DNA from: Gemmatimonadota bacterium | GTDB taxonomy: Bacteria; Gemmatimonadota; Gemmatimonadetes; Gemmatimonadales; Gemmatimonadaceae | Reading direction: 5' to 3' | NCBI GenBank assembly: GCA_028287235.1 | Contig: JAQBQB010000023.1 | Coordinates: forward strand, 62,001 to 126,000 | DNA: 64,000 nucleotides | Notes under the pieces: generated by a model | Told to the model about the DNA's origin: nothing | What the model saw: the letters and a program-made list of their open reading frames with translations, nothing else | Database searches by the model: none | Shown here: positions 41,527 to 50,956 of the stretch, piece by piece | Position numbering within the stretch: the stretch's first letter is position 1 | Layout: every line of letters starts with the position of its first letter | Made by a program: the position numbers and the translations under genes

Positions 41527-43245
41527 ATGCAGATCCGTCGCTTTCTGACGGGCGCGATGTTGGCGTTCGCCGCCGGCGTCGTCGCCCCACCGTTGCTCGG
41601 CGCGCAGATCGGCGTGCAACGAGAGCGCAACGTTCCGAACGTGTACGCGATCACCAATGCGCGGATCGTCCCGGTGTCCGGACCCGCGATCGAGCGTGGC
41701 ACTGTGGTGATTCGCAACGGCGTGATCGCCGCCGTCGGCGCTTCGGCACAGGCGCCGGCCGACGCACGCATCATCGACGGCACTGGACTCACAGTCTATC
41801 CCGGCTTGATCGACGCGAACTCTAGCCTGGGCTATCCCGCCGCCGCGGCGACGCAAGCCGGCGCGCCGGCAGGGCGCGGCGGACGCGGAGCGCCGGCGCA
41901 GCAGGGCGCGCCGGCCGGCGCGCCAAATTCGCTGCGTCCCATTGGGCTGCAGCCGGAGATCGCCGCGATCGATCTCGTGCACCCCGACGCCGACGCGTTC
42001 AGCGGCCCGCACAGCGCGGGCATCACGACGGCGCTCACCGTTCCATCGAGCGGCATCTTCAAAGGACTCTCAGCGGTCATCACGCTGGGCGGCGCGAGCA
42101 CGCAGGCGATGATCATCAAGGCGCCCGTGGCCGAACACATTGGCTTCACGCCGCTGCGCAGCGGCGGCTATCCCAACTCGCTGCTCGGCGTCTTCTCGGC
42201 GCTGCGTCAAACCCTGCTCGACGCGCAGCACTACGGCGCCGAGCAGGCGGCGTACGCCAAGAATCCGCGCGGCGCGCGCCGGCCGGAGATCGATCCGTCG
42301 CTCGAGGCGCTGCAGCCGGTGTTGGCGCGTCAGATTCCCGTGGTGATGGAGGCGTCGCAGGCACGCGAGATCGAGCGCGCGCTCGACTTGGCGAAGGAGT
42401 TCAACCTGCGCGTGGTCATCGCCGGCGGCGAAGAGGCGGATCAAGTGGCGGCCCGGCTCAAGGCCGAGAACGTGCCGGTGCTCATCTCGTTGAACTTTCC
42501 GCGCCGGCCCACCGCGTCGGCCGACGCCGATCCGGAGCCGCTGCGCGTGCTGCGCGCGCGAGTCGAAGCGCCGAAGCTCGCGTCCAAGCTCACCGCCGCG
42601 GGGGTGCGCTTCGCCTTCGAGGACGGCGGGCTGACCACGTGGTCCGACTTTCTCGCGAACGCGGGCCGCACGGTGGAAAACGGGCTCACCTCCGAACAGG
42701 CGGTGCGTGCACTCACCGCGGCGCCGGCCGAGATCCTCGGCGTGAGCGACCGGCTGGGGACGATCGAGACGGGCAAGATCGCCAACCTCACGGTGACGCG
42801 CGGCGACCTGTTCGCCGGTCGCGTGGCGCACGTGTTCGTCGACGGCAATCCGGTCGAGATTCGCGCGCAGGCCGCGGGCAGCACCGCGGGCGCGATGGCC
42901 AACGGTACCTGGACGGTGACCGTGACGATGGACGAGGGCGACAAGCCGGTGACGATGGCGCTCGAGCAGTTCGGCGACCAGCTCCGCGGCACCATCCAAG
43001 GCGCGCTCGGCAATTCACAAATCTCTAATGGCTCGATTGGCGCCGACGGCGCGTTCCGGTTCACCGCGTCGGTCACGATGGGCGGCAGCACCGAGGAAGC
43101 GGCGTTTACCGGCACGATCGCCGGGAACGTGATCCGCGGAACGGTCGGCGTGGTGGGACATCCCCAGGGCACGTTCGCCGGACAGCGTCCCGACGCCGCG
43201 GGCCAGGGTGCCGGGCGGCGCGGCCGGCCGCCGGTGCAGCGGTGA
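41527..43245 (+). CDS. secreted amidohydrolase-family protein 1
   Basis: AITNARIVPVSGPAIERGTVVIRNGVIAAVG; GVSDRLGTIETGKIANLTV. Confidence 0.85.
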   Translation: MQIRRFLTGAMLAFAAGVVAPPLLGAQIGVQRERNVPNVYAITNARIVPVSGPAIERGTVVIRNGVIAAVGASAQAPADARIIDGTGLTVYPGLIDANSSLGYPAAAATQAGAPAGRGGRGAPAQQGAPAGAPNSLRPIGLQPEIAAIDLVHPDADAFSGPHSAGITTALTVPSSGIFKGLSAVITLGGASTQAMIIKAPVAEHIGFTPLRSGGYPNSLLGVFSALRQTLLDAQHYGAEQAAYAKNPRGARRPEIDPSLEALQPVLARQIPVVMEASQAREIERALDLAKEFNLRVVIAGGEEADQVAARLKAENVPVLISLNFPRRPTASADADPEPLRVLRARVEAPKLASKLTAAGVRFAFEDGGLTTWSDFLANAGRTVENGLTSEQAVRALTAAPAEILGVSDRLGTIETGKIANLTVTRGDLFAGRVAHVFVDGNPVEIRAQAAGSTAGAMANGTWTVTVTMDEGDKPVTMALEQFGDQLRGTIQGALGNSQISNGSIGADGAFRFTASVTMGGSTEEAAFTGTIAGNVIRGTVGVVGHPQGTFAGQRPDAAGQGAGRRGRPPVQR

Positions 43246-43261
43246 TTACCATTTCCGTAAT

Positions 43262-44629
43262 ATGGAGACTCGCATGAGACTTTCACTGCTCACGGCGGCC
43301 GCGCTGGTGATCGCGACGGCGGCCGGCGCTCAGACGCCCGTGACGGCACGGCCGGCCGGGGCCACGCTGATCAAGAACGCGACGGTGCTCACCGTCACGA
43401 AGGGCAAGCTCGAGAACACCGACGTGCTGCTCCAGAACGGCAAGATCGCCCAGGTCGGCAAGAACCTGAGCGCGCCGGCGGGTGCCCAGGTGATCGACGC
43501 GACGGGCAAGTACCTCATGCCCGGCATCGTCGATCCGCACTCGCACACGATGGTCGACGCGATCAACGAGGGCTCGCTGTCGGTCACGTCGATGGTGCGC
43601 ATCCGCGACGTGCTCAACCCCACCGACATCAACATCTACCGCCAACTCGCCGGCGGCGTCACGACGATCAACATTCTCCACGGCTCGGCGAACACGATCG
43701 GCGGACAGAACGCTCTCGTGAAGCTCAAGTACGGACGAGACGTCGACGCGATGCTCTTTCCGGGCGCGATGCCCGGAATCAAGTTCGCGCTCGGCGAGAA
43801 CGTGACGCAGAAGAACGGGCAGACCGCCGCACAGGCGACGGGACGGCCGCTTCGCTACCCCAGCACGCGCATGGGACAAGAAGAGGTGTTGCGCGACGCC
43901 TTCATGCGCGCCCGCGACTACAAGGCCTCGTGGGACGATTACAACGCCAAGGTGGCCAAGGGCGACAAAACCGTCGTCGCACCCGACCGCGACCTGGAGC
44001 TCGAGCCGCTCGTGGAAGTGCTCGAGGGCAAGCGGTTCGTTCACGCCCACTCCTACCGCGGCGACGAGATGCTGATGCTGCTCAACGTTGCGAAGGAGTT
44101 CGGCTTCACGGTGAAGACGCTTCAGCACGGGCTGGAGGGCTACAAGATCGCTTCGGAGATCGCGCAGGCCGGCACGGGGCTGTCGACCTTCGCCGACGAA
44201 TGGTCGTATAAGGTCGAGGCCTACGACGCGATTCCGTACAACACGGCGATCCTGCTGCATCACGGCGTGGTGGCGACCGTGAACTCCGACTCCGACGAGC
44301 GCGCACGGCGCCTCAACATCGACGCCGCGAAAATGATGCGCTACGGCGGCCTCACCGAGGAAGAAGCGCTCAAGACCATCACCTATAACGGTGCGGTGCA
44401 GATGGGCGTCGAAAAGCGCGTCGGATCGATCGAAGTCGGGAAAGACGCCGACGTCGTGATCTGGAGCGGCGATCCGCTCAGCGTCTACTCGAGCGCCGAG
44501 ACGACGTTCATCGACGGCGAGATCTTCTTCGACATCAAACGCGACCAGGCGATGCGCGACCAGATGGCCAAGGAGCGCGCGTCGCTCGAAGCCGCCGACC
44601 GCCGTCGCGTGACTCCGGTGGTACCATGA
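43262..44629 (+). CDS. secreted amidohydrolase-family protein 2
   Basis: LIKNATVLTVTKGKLENTDVLLQNGKIAQVG; YLMPGIVDPHSHT; GSIEVGKDADVVIWSGDPL. Confidence 0.9.
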   Translation: METRMRLSLLTAAALVIATAAGAQTPVTARPAGATLIKNATVLTVTKGKLENTDVLLQNGKIAQVGKNLSAPAGAQVIDATGKYLMPGIVDPHSHTMVDAINEGSLSVTSMVRIRDVLNPTDINIYRQLAGGVTTINILHGSANTIGGQNALVKLKYGRDVDAMLFPGAMPGIKFALGENVTQKNGQTAAQATGRPLRYPSTRMGQEEVLRDAFMRARDYKASWDDYNAKVAKGDKTVVAPDRDLELEPLVEVLEGKRFVHAHSYRGDEMLMLLNVAKEFGFTVKTLQHGLEGYKIASEIAQAGTGLSTFADEWSYKVEAYDAIPYNTAILLHHGVVATVNSDSDERARRLNIDAAKMMRYGGLTEEEALKTITYNGAVQMGVEKRVGSIEVGKDADVVIWSGDPLSVYSSAETTFIDGEIFFDIKRDQAMRDQMAKERASLEAADRRRVTPVVP

Positions 44630-46077
44630 GGAATCTCACAATGAAGCTCACTCAGGCATTCGTTGGCCTGAGGGAAGCGAGGGATCTGTTCGCCATTACA
44701 GAGATCCTTCGGTCGCTCCGCTCCCTCAGGATGACATTCGTCGTCAGGATGACATTCGTCCTCAGGATGACGTTCATGATGATGGGATTCGCATCCACGG
44801 CGAACGCCCAGCTCGGATCGTTCAACCCAAACCCCGGGCCGCAGGGCACCTTCGCCATTCGCGGAGGACATGTCTACACGGTGAGCGGTGCCGACATTCC
44901 GAACGGCATCGTCCTCATCAGCGGCGGCAAGATCACGGCGGTCGGCGCGAACGTGGCCATACCGGCGGGCGCGCAGGTCATCGACGCCACCGGATTGTCG
45001 GTGTATCCGGGCATGATCGAGACCGGATCGAGCGTCGGCCTCTCGGAGATCGGCCAGGGTGTGGTCGCCACGGTGGACATCTCCGAGGTCGGCTCGTTCA
45101 ACCCGAACGCACAGGCCTTCTACGGCATCGACCCGCACAGCGCGCACATCGGCGTGGCACGGGTGGCCGGCATCACCACGGTGGTATCGCGTCCCACAGG
45201 CGGCATCATCTCCGGCCAGGCGGCGCTGATGAACCTCGCCGGCGACACGCCGCCGAAGATGGCCGTCAGCCCCAAGCTCGCGCTGGTGATCGACCTGCCG
45301 AAGTCCGGCTTCGGCGGGCGCGGCTTCGCTCGCGCGGCCGCGCAGCAAGGTGCGCCGGCCGACGCCAACCGCGTTCGCCAGCTCCAGATGGATTCGCTCC
45401 GCACCATGCTGCACGACGCCGAAGCGTACGCCAAGGCGCATGCGGCGTACGCGAAGGACAAGTCGATCCCGCGTCCGGCGCACGACGTCGTGCTCGAGTC
45501 GATGCTCCCCGCGCTCAACGGCCAGATGCCGGTTATCTTCCCCGCCGACCGTGCCACGGACATCCGCGACGCCGTCGCCTTCGCCGAGGAGATGAAGCTC
45601 AAGCCGATCATCCTCGGCGGCCTGGAGGCGCCGTCCGTGGCGGTGTTTCTCAAGCAGCACAACGTGCCGGTGATCGTCACCGCGGTGATGAAGCTGCCGT
45701 CGCGCGAAGACGATCCATTCGACGTGAACTATTCGGTGCCGGCGAAACTCGCCGCGGCGGGCGTGCAGTTCGCCATCTCGACGGGCGACAAGGGCTCGGA
45801 GATCCGCACCCTTCCGTACAACGCGGGCATGGCCGCGGCTCACGGGTTGTCGAAGAGCGACGCGCTCAAGTCGGTGACGCTGTGGCCCGCGCAGATCTTC
45901 GGCGTCGGTGACCGAATGGGCTCGCTCGACGTGGGCAAAATGGCGAACGTCGTCGTGACCACCGGCGACATCCTCGAGGCGAAGACGGATACGAAGTACC
46001 TGTTCATCGACGGGCGGGCGGTGCCGCTCGACAACAAACACACTCAACTCAACGCCATCTTTAAGGACAGACCCTAG
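44626..46077 (+). CDS. secreted amidohydrolase-family protein 3, signal peptide region invaded by repeat
   Basis: AIRGGHVYTVSGADIPNGIVLISGGKITAVG; GVGDRMGSLDVGKMANVVV; N-terminus contains RMTFVVRMTFVLRMTF from repeat. Confidence 0.88.
   Translation: MRNLTMKLTQAFVGLREARDLFAITEILRSLRSLRMTFVVRMTFVLRMTFMMMGFASTANAQLGSFNPNPGPQGTFAIRGGHVYTVSGADIPNGIVLISGGKITAVGANVAIPAGAQVIDATGLSVYPGMIETGSSVGLSEIGQGVVATVDISEVGSFNPNAQAFYGIDPHSAHIGVARVAGITTVVSRPTGGIISGQAALMNLAGDTPPKMAVSPKLALVIDLPKSGFGGRGFARAAAQQGAPADANRVRQLQMDSLRTMLHDAEAYAKAHAAYAKDKSIPRPAHDVVLESMLPALNGQMPVIFPADRATDIRDAVAFAEEMKLKPIILGGLEAPSVAVFLKQHNVPVIVTAVMKLPSREDDPFDVNYSVPAKLAAAGVQFAISTGDKGSEIRTLPYNAGMAAAHGLSKSDALKSVTLWPAQIFGVGDRMGSLDVGKMANVVVTTGDILEAKTDTKYLFIDGRAVPLDNKHTQLNAIFKDRP
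44667..44780. repeat. BIME/REP-like element B2 plus three 18-bp tandem repeats inside CDS
   Basis: CCTGAGGGAAGCGAGGGATCTGT...ACAGAGATCCTTCGGTCGCTCCGCTCCCTCAGG then TCAGGATGACATTCGTCG/TCAGGATGACATTCGTCC/TCAGGATGACGTTCATGA. Confidence 0.88.
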
Positions 46078-46081
46078 CCCG

Positions 46082-46653
46082 AGGGTTTAGGGTATTGGGT
46101 ATAGGGTTTAGGGGCTCCTGATGGATGCCGTTAGAGTTTTTTTATGATGGCCGTCAGCATGCGTTGAACTTCGCTCAAGAGGCTGAGGGCGGATTTCACA
46201 GCGGCGAGGACGGACGGATTGTCTTGGGCGATCGCGACCAGTTGCGTGTCGAGCTCTCCCGCCGAGCCGCCGGCTATCGAGAGGAATTGCTTGTAGTCTT
46301 GGCGGTGAAGACGTGCGTGGCCCTCGGCGATGTTGGATGGAATCGAGACCGCGGCGCGTAAGACCTGGCTGCCGATCTCGAAACGGTCCTGCGGGGGCAG
46401 TGCGGTGACGATGAGGTAAACTCGTCGCCGCAGCTTCATCGCCTTCTGCCAGACGATGAGGTCTCGATACCCGCGAATGGGACTCGGAGATTCGTGGCTC
46501 ATGGCGCACGCTAGGGTCGGGCGCAAAGCGCAGCGTCATCACCGGATTGCGCGCGGAGGCTTTCACAGTCCATCCATCAAGAGCCCCCGAGCGGCTTCGC
46601 CGCTCGGGGGCTCTTGCCTCCCCTAAACCCTATACCCCAGACCCTATACCCTG
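46082..46653. mobile_element. telomere-like heptad palindromic element T4 carrying an S23-type gene
   Basis: Left arm GGGTTTA GGGTATT GGGTATA GGGTTTA GGGGCTC; right arm inverse complement GGGTATA GGGTCTG GGGTATA GGGTTTA GGGGAGG; hairpin GAGCCCCCGAGCGGC-TTC-GCCGCTCGGGGGCTC; GATGGATG near both arms. Confidence 0.8.
46131..46502 (-). CDS. four-helix bundle protein (23S rRNA intervening-sequence protein family)
   Basis: IRGYRDLIVWQKAMKLRRRVYLIVTALPPQDRFEIGSQVLRAAVSIPSNIAEGHARLHRQDYKQFLSIAGGSAGELDTQLVAIAQ. Confidence 0.93.
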   Translation of the reverse strand: MSHESPSPIRGYRDLIVWQKAMKLRRRVYLIVTALPPQDRFEIGSQVLRAAVSIPSNIAEGHARLHRQDYKQFLSIAGGSAGELDTQLVAIAQDNPSVLAAVKSALSLLSEVQRMLTAIIKKL

Positions 46654-46671
46654 CTCCGCGCTCTGACCGCC

Positions 46672-47622
46672 CTACTGCGCTCTGGCCGGCGTCCCGTTCC
46701 CCCCGACGATGACGAACTTCCACGCTCCGTCGCGCTGGCGCTTCCACACCGTGAGATACTTTCCGAAACGCTGAACGGCCGCGCCCGAGGCGCCGCGGCT
46801 GGTCACACTGTAGTCGCCGATCGTGAAGCCAAGGTCGAGCGAGCCGGCGGCCGAGGCATACACGGGGTGCCAGGTGAGCGACGTGCCGTTGCCCTGCGCG
46901 GCGTAGAACTCCTCGACCGCCTTGGGACCGATCACCAATTGCGGCGTGCCGAACACGGCGCCGTATGGGTCGACGGTATTCGAGAACGCGAATGCCGTTC
47001 CCATGCGATCGGCGAGATCGGAGAAGAGGCTGTCGGTTGCGCGGACGGTCGCGGCGGCATCGGCCATCGGCTTGGGAAGCGCGCGCACCGGCGCGGCGAC
47101 CTGTTGCCGCGTTGGGCTCACCTCGATTGCCGTAGGCCCGTTCACCTCGACGTACGCAACGATGCGCCACGGCTGGTCACGGGTGCGCTCCCAGTACGCG
47201 ACGTACCGTTCCGCGCGAAGCTCGGGCCGTGCCGGCGCGATGCGCGCGGTCACGCCGAAGGTATACGCCGAGCGCAGATCGTCGGACACGCCTCCGCCGA
47301 GCGGCTGCCAGGAAACCGTCGTGGCGCTCGAGCGGGCGGATGCCGCGAAAAGCAGACGCGCGGCCTCGCGCCCGAAGACGGCGGGAACTCCGGCCCGGAG
47401 GTACGCGACGTCCGGAGCGAGCAGGGCGAGCATGCCCTCGACCGGGCCGCGCGATGCGACGGAATCGGCGCGCGTCTGATCGAGTTGAAAGAGGCTGTCG
47501 CGCGCGGGGCCGCGTGCGGGCTCCGGCGCCACCGGCCGGTGGTGCAGGCTACACCCGAACGACAACACCGCCGCGGGGATGAGCGAGCGCGTCCGCATGC
47601 ACGCACGGTATCGCGTCCGCAT
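46672..47622 (-). CDS. DUF4440/NTF2-like secreted protein
   Basis: Two NTF2/SnoaL-like segments: VEGMLALLAPDVAYLRAGVPAVFGREAAR...; YGAVFGTPQLVIGPKAVEEFYAAQG...YLTVWKRQRDGAWKFVIVGG. Confidence 0.72.
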   Translation of the reverse strand: MRTRYRACMRTRSLIPAAVLSFGCSLHHRPVAPEPARGPARDSLFQLDQTRADSVASRGPVEGMLALLAPDVAYLRAGVPAVFGREAARLLFAASARSSATTVSWQPLGGGVSDDLRSAYTFGVTARIAPARPELRAERYVAYWERTRDQPWRIVAYVEVNGPTAIEVSPTRQQVAAPVRALPKPMADAAATVRATDSLFSDLADRMGTAFAFSNTVDPYGAVFGTPQLVIGPKAVEEFYAAQGNGTSLTWHPVYASAAGSLDLGFTIGDYSVTSRGASGAAVQRFGKYLTVWKRQRDGAWKFVIVGGNGTPARAQ

Positions 47623-47644
47623 GGGCGGCGCCAGTGCGCCCGGG

Positions 47645-48274
47645 TCAGTCCGATGGGTCGATGACGCGGAGCATCCAATAGAGCGCGCCCGCTCCGGTGC
47701 GGCCCACGCCGGGCACGAAGTGCACCGAGGCGCTCACGCGAAGCGGCACGTCGCCGACGCGCTGGAGCACCATGTGCCAGTCGGCCACGCCCGTCTCCAC
47801 CGGCAGCCGCGCCAGTTGGCGGCGGAAGGGCTCGCGCGTCTCCGTCGGCAGGAGCGCTTGCAGCGGCTTGCCGTCGAGATGGTTTGCCTCACGGCGGAAG
47901 AGGTGTGCCGCCGCGAGATTCACCTCGTGAATGGTTCCGAAGATGTCGGTGACGAACGCCGGCATGGGGGCGTGCAAGAACAGTTGCCGATAGTGGGTCA
48001 CCCGCGCGTCGACATCAGCCCGTTGCGTGAGCAGCACGGTGTTCTGCTGATGCAGCTCTTCCTCGGCGACTTTCAACTCCTCGAGCGACGACACGAGCAA
48101 CGCCGACATCGTCGGCAACGCGTCGAACTGCTCGACGAACGGCAGCGCGTCGGGCGCGCGCAGCAAGGTCGTGGCGCGCTGCATGACGTCTTCGCGAAAC
48201 GTCGTCAGCGTCGACACCATGTCGTCAGCGGCGGACGGGTCGAGACTGATTCGGTCGATCACTGATGCCCTCAT
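47645..48274 (-). CDS. PAS-domain protein
   Basis: HYRQLFLHAPMPAFVTDIFGTIHEVNLAAAHLFRREANHLDGKPLQALL. Confidence 0.8.
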   Translation of the reverse strand: MRASVIDRISLDPSAADDMVSTLTTFREDVMQRATTLLRAPDALPFVEQFDALPTMSALLVSSLEELKVAEEELHQQNTVLLTQRADVDARVTHYRQLFLHAPMPAFVTDIFGTIHEVNLAAAHLFRREANHLDGKPLQALLPTETREPFRRQLARLPVETGVADWHMVLQRVGDVPLRVSASVHFVPGVGRTGAGALYWMLRVIDPSD

Positions 48275-48423
48275 TGGATGTGGGGGAAACGAAGCGTCAT
48301 CGCCGCACCGTGCAGTGTACGCCGGGGAGACGCGCGCACAAGTAGGGAGAATCCCTCACGCACGGGGGTGAATTCCCTCACGACGAGTGGTACGCACGCG
48401 TACTAAGATGACTCAGCGCGCGA

Positions 48424-49857
48424 TTGGGTTGCGTTGGCATGTTCCCACACCTATATGTCATGCGCACGCGCTCACTTCCGGTGCTCGGGTACTACGTACG
48501 AGCTGAACGCGACGCCGCGCGGCCGCCTGCCATCTCGTGGGTATTCCAGATGTCTGAATCGTTCGACCGGTTCTCCGGCGGCTTCCCATCCTCCGGATGG
48601 TCGGCCCCGGAAGATCTGACGGCGGCGATCGAAGAGCTCATCGTGGCCGACGAGGAGTTGCGCTCGCAGACCGAGGAGCTCCTCGGAACACGGGCGTTGC
48701 TCGAGGCCGAGCGCCTCCGCTATCGCGAGCTCTTTCAGCACGCACCGATCGCGTACTTGGTCACCGACGCCATGGGCACGGTTCGCGACGCCAACCAGGC
48801 GGCGGGCGCGCTCCTTCGTTGTCGAAGCGACCAGCTCGTCGGCAAGCCGCTCGCCGTGTTCACCCAGGACGTGTCGCGTCGCCGCATTCGCTCGGTCATC
48901 CAGCTGTGCACCACCGAGCGAGCGACGCTGACCGCGCGGCTCAACTTCGTCAGCAGACGCGGCAAGATTCGACGCGTCGAGGCGACCGTCGCCGCGGTGA
49001 GCGACATGCGCGGAGTGGTGACCGAGCTCCGCTGGCTGGTCGTCGATCGAACGCGGCGAGCGCAGCGCGAGCTCGCCCGCAAGCGGCGCGGTGCCGAGTT
49101 GGAGCTGCTCGTGGCGAAACGGACCGCCGAGCTCGAACGCGCGCAGACGCTCAAGGACGAGTTGCTCGCCACCGTGAGCCACGAGTTTCGCACCGCGCTG
49201 GCCGCCATCGGCGGGTACGCCGATCTCCTCGCCATGGGAGTGCGCGGCCCGCTGACCGACACCCAACTCGGCGACGTCGCGCGCATTCAACATGCGCACA
49301 GCCATCTCGCCGCCATCGTCAACGATCTGCTGAGCTACAGCAGGCTGGTCGCCGGACACGTCGACCTGCACGTGGACGACGTCCTGGTGGGTGAGACGCT
49401 CCGGAGCGTGGTGAACCTGGTCGCGCCGCAGGCGAACGCCAAACAGATCTCGATCGACCTGAGTGCGGCGCGCGACGGTGAGCTGGTCGTGCGCGCCGAC
49501 GGGGAGCGCCTGCGGCAGATTCTCGTCAACCTCGTCGGCAACGCCGTGAAGTTCACTCCGGCGGGCGGACATGTCCGCATCTCGACGCGTGTCGGCGGTG
49601 ACGAAATCGCGATCGCGGTCACCGACGATGGACCGGGCGTTCCCGCCGACAAACGCGAAGCAGTCTTTCAGCCGTTCGTGCGCCTCTCCGGGCTCGGCCA
49701 CATCGAAGGAACGGGATTGGGCCTGGCGATCAGTCGGGAGTACGCGCGAGCGATGGACGGGAACCTCCAGGTGCTCGATGCGCCGAGTCGCGGAGGTTGC
49801 TTCGAGCTTCGGCTACCTCGAAGCACGCGGCTTGCGGGAAGCAGAGGCGGCAGCTGA
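48424..49857 (+). CDS. PAS-domain sensor histidine kinase
   Basis: YRELFQHAPIAYLVTDAMGTVRDANQAAGALL; LLATVSHEFRTALAAIGGYADLL; NLVGNAVKFTPAG; GTGLGLAISREYARAMDG. Confidence 0.93.
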   Translation: MGCVGMFPHLYVMRTRSLPVLGYYVRAERDAARPPAISWVFQMSESFDRFSGGFPSSGWSAPEDLTAAIEELIVADEELRSQTEELLGTRALLEAERLRYRELFQHAPIAYLVTDAMGTVRDANQAAGALLRCRSDQLVGKPLAVFTQDVSRRRIRSVIQLCTTERATLTARLNFVSRRGKIRRVEATVAAVSDMRGVVTELRWLVVDRTRRAQRELARKRRGAELELLVAKRTAELERAQTLKDELLATVSHEFRTALAAIGGYADLLAMGVRGPLTDTQLGDVARIQHAHSHLAAIVNDLLSYSRLVAGHVDLHVDDVLVGETLRSVVNLVAPQANAKQISIDLSAARDGELVVRADGERLRQILVNLVGNAVKFTPAGGHVRISTRVGGDEIAIAVTDDGPGVPADKREAVFQPFVRLSGLGHIEGTGLGLAISREYARAMDGNLQVLDAPSRGGCFELRLPRSTRLAGSRGGS

Positions 49858-49885
49858 CGCGCCGGAATCTCGGTCCAGGAGTCGC

Positions 49886-50917
49886 ATGGCATCGCGGGAC
49901 ATCATCGTGATCGGCGCCTCGGCGGGCGCGGTCGAGGCATTGACCCAGTTGGTTCGCGACCTGCCGGACGCGTTCGCCGGATCGATCTTCATCACGGTTC
50001 ACTTCCCGGCGAACGGAACGAGCAACTTGCCGCGAATCCTGAGCCGCGCCGGCCGGCTTCCCGCGTTGCACCCGGCGAACGGTGAACAGATCCTTCCCGG
50101 GCGCATCTACGTCGCGCCGCCCGATCACCACCTGCTGCTCTCGCGGCGGGCGATCCGCCTCGTTCGTGGACCGCGCGAAAACGGCAGCCGGCCCGCGGCC
50201 GATCCGATGTTCCGCAGTGCCGCGCTCGCGTTCGGGCCGCGCGTCATCGGCGTGGTGCTCACCGGCAACCTCGACGATGGAACGTCGGGACTCGCGGCGG
50301 TCAAGCGTGCCGGAGGTATCGCGGTGGCGCAGGATCCGGACGATGCGTTGTTCCCGTCGATGCCAAAGAGCGCGATCGAACATGTCGACGTTGACAAGAT
50401 CGTTCCCGTCTCGGAACTGGGGGCGACGCTTGCAGCGCTGACGACCGCTCCACTTCCGGCCGGCGAGGGGTCAGACATGTCTGACGACGCGAAAGAAGCT
50501 GAGCTGTCCTCCGTGAATCTCGACGCCATCGAACAATATGACGAGCAGCCGGGACACGTCTCGGCGTACTCGTGTCCCGACTGCGGCGGCGTGCTCCGAG
50601 AGCTGCACGACGGCCAGTTCATCCGCTTTCGGTGCCGAGTGGGGCACGCGTGGACGGCCAACGCGCTGCTCGAGACGCAGGCCGACCACATGGACGAGGC
50701 GCTCTGGATGGCGCTGCGCTCGCTCGAGGAAAACGTGGCACTGGCCCGTCAAATTGCCGACCGCCACCGTGCGCGCGGCCATCTCAAGCTGGCGGCGCGT
50801 TTCGAAGCGCAGGCCCAGACGATCGAAGCAAAAGCCTCGGTGATCCGCGAAGCGCTCGTCGAAGAGAGCGCGGTGCGCCTTCCTGAAGACAAGCAGGCTG
50901 GAGGGGCGGCGCCCTAG
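49886..50917 (+). CDS. CheB-type methylesterase with C-terminal zinc-ribbon-like domain
   Basis: IIVIGASAGAVEALTQLVRDLP, VVLTGNLDDGTSGLAAVKRAGG; C-terminal CPDCGGVLREL...FRCRVGHAW. Confidence 0.92.
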   Translation: MASRDIIVIGASAGAVEALTQLVRDLPDAFAGSIFITVHFPANGTSNLPRILSRAGRLPALHPANGEQILPGRIYVAPPDHHLLLSRRAIRLVRGPRENGSRPAADPMFRSAALAFGPRVIGVVLTGNLDDGTSGLAAVKRAGGIAVAQDPDDALFPSMPKSAIEHVDVDKIVPVSELGATLAALTTAPLPAGEGSDMSDDAKEAELSSVNLDAIEQYDEQPGHVSAYSCPDCGGVLRELHDGQFIRFRCRVGHAWTANALLETQADHMDEALWMALRSLEENVALARQIADRHRARGHLKLAARFEAQAQTIEAKASVIREALVEESAVRLPEDKQAGGAAP

Positions 50918-50956
50918 CCTTCGCGAATACGCGAGCGATATTTCGAATCTCGCACC

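Noticed and set aside
46125-46361. Plus-strand ORF overlapping the S23-type gene
   Set aside because: Minus-strand product has clear S23-family motifs; plus-strand ORF has none.
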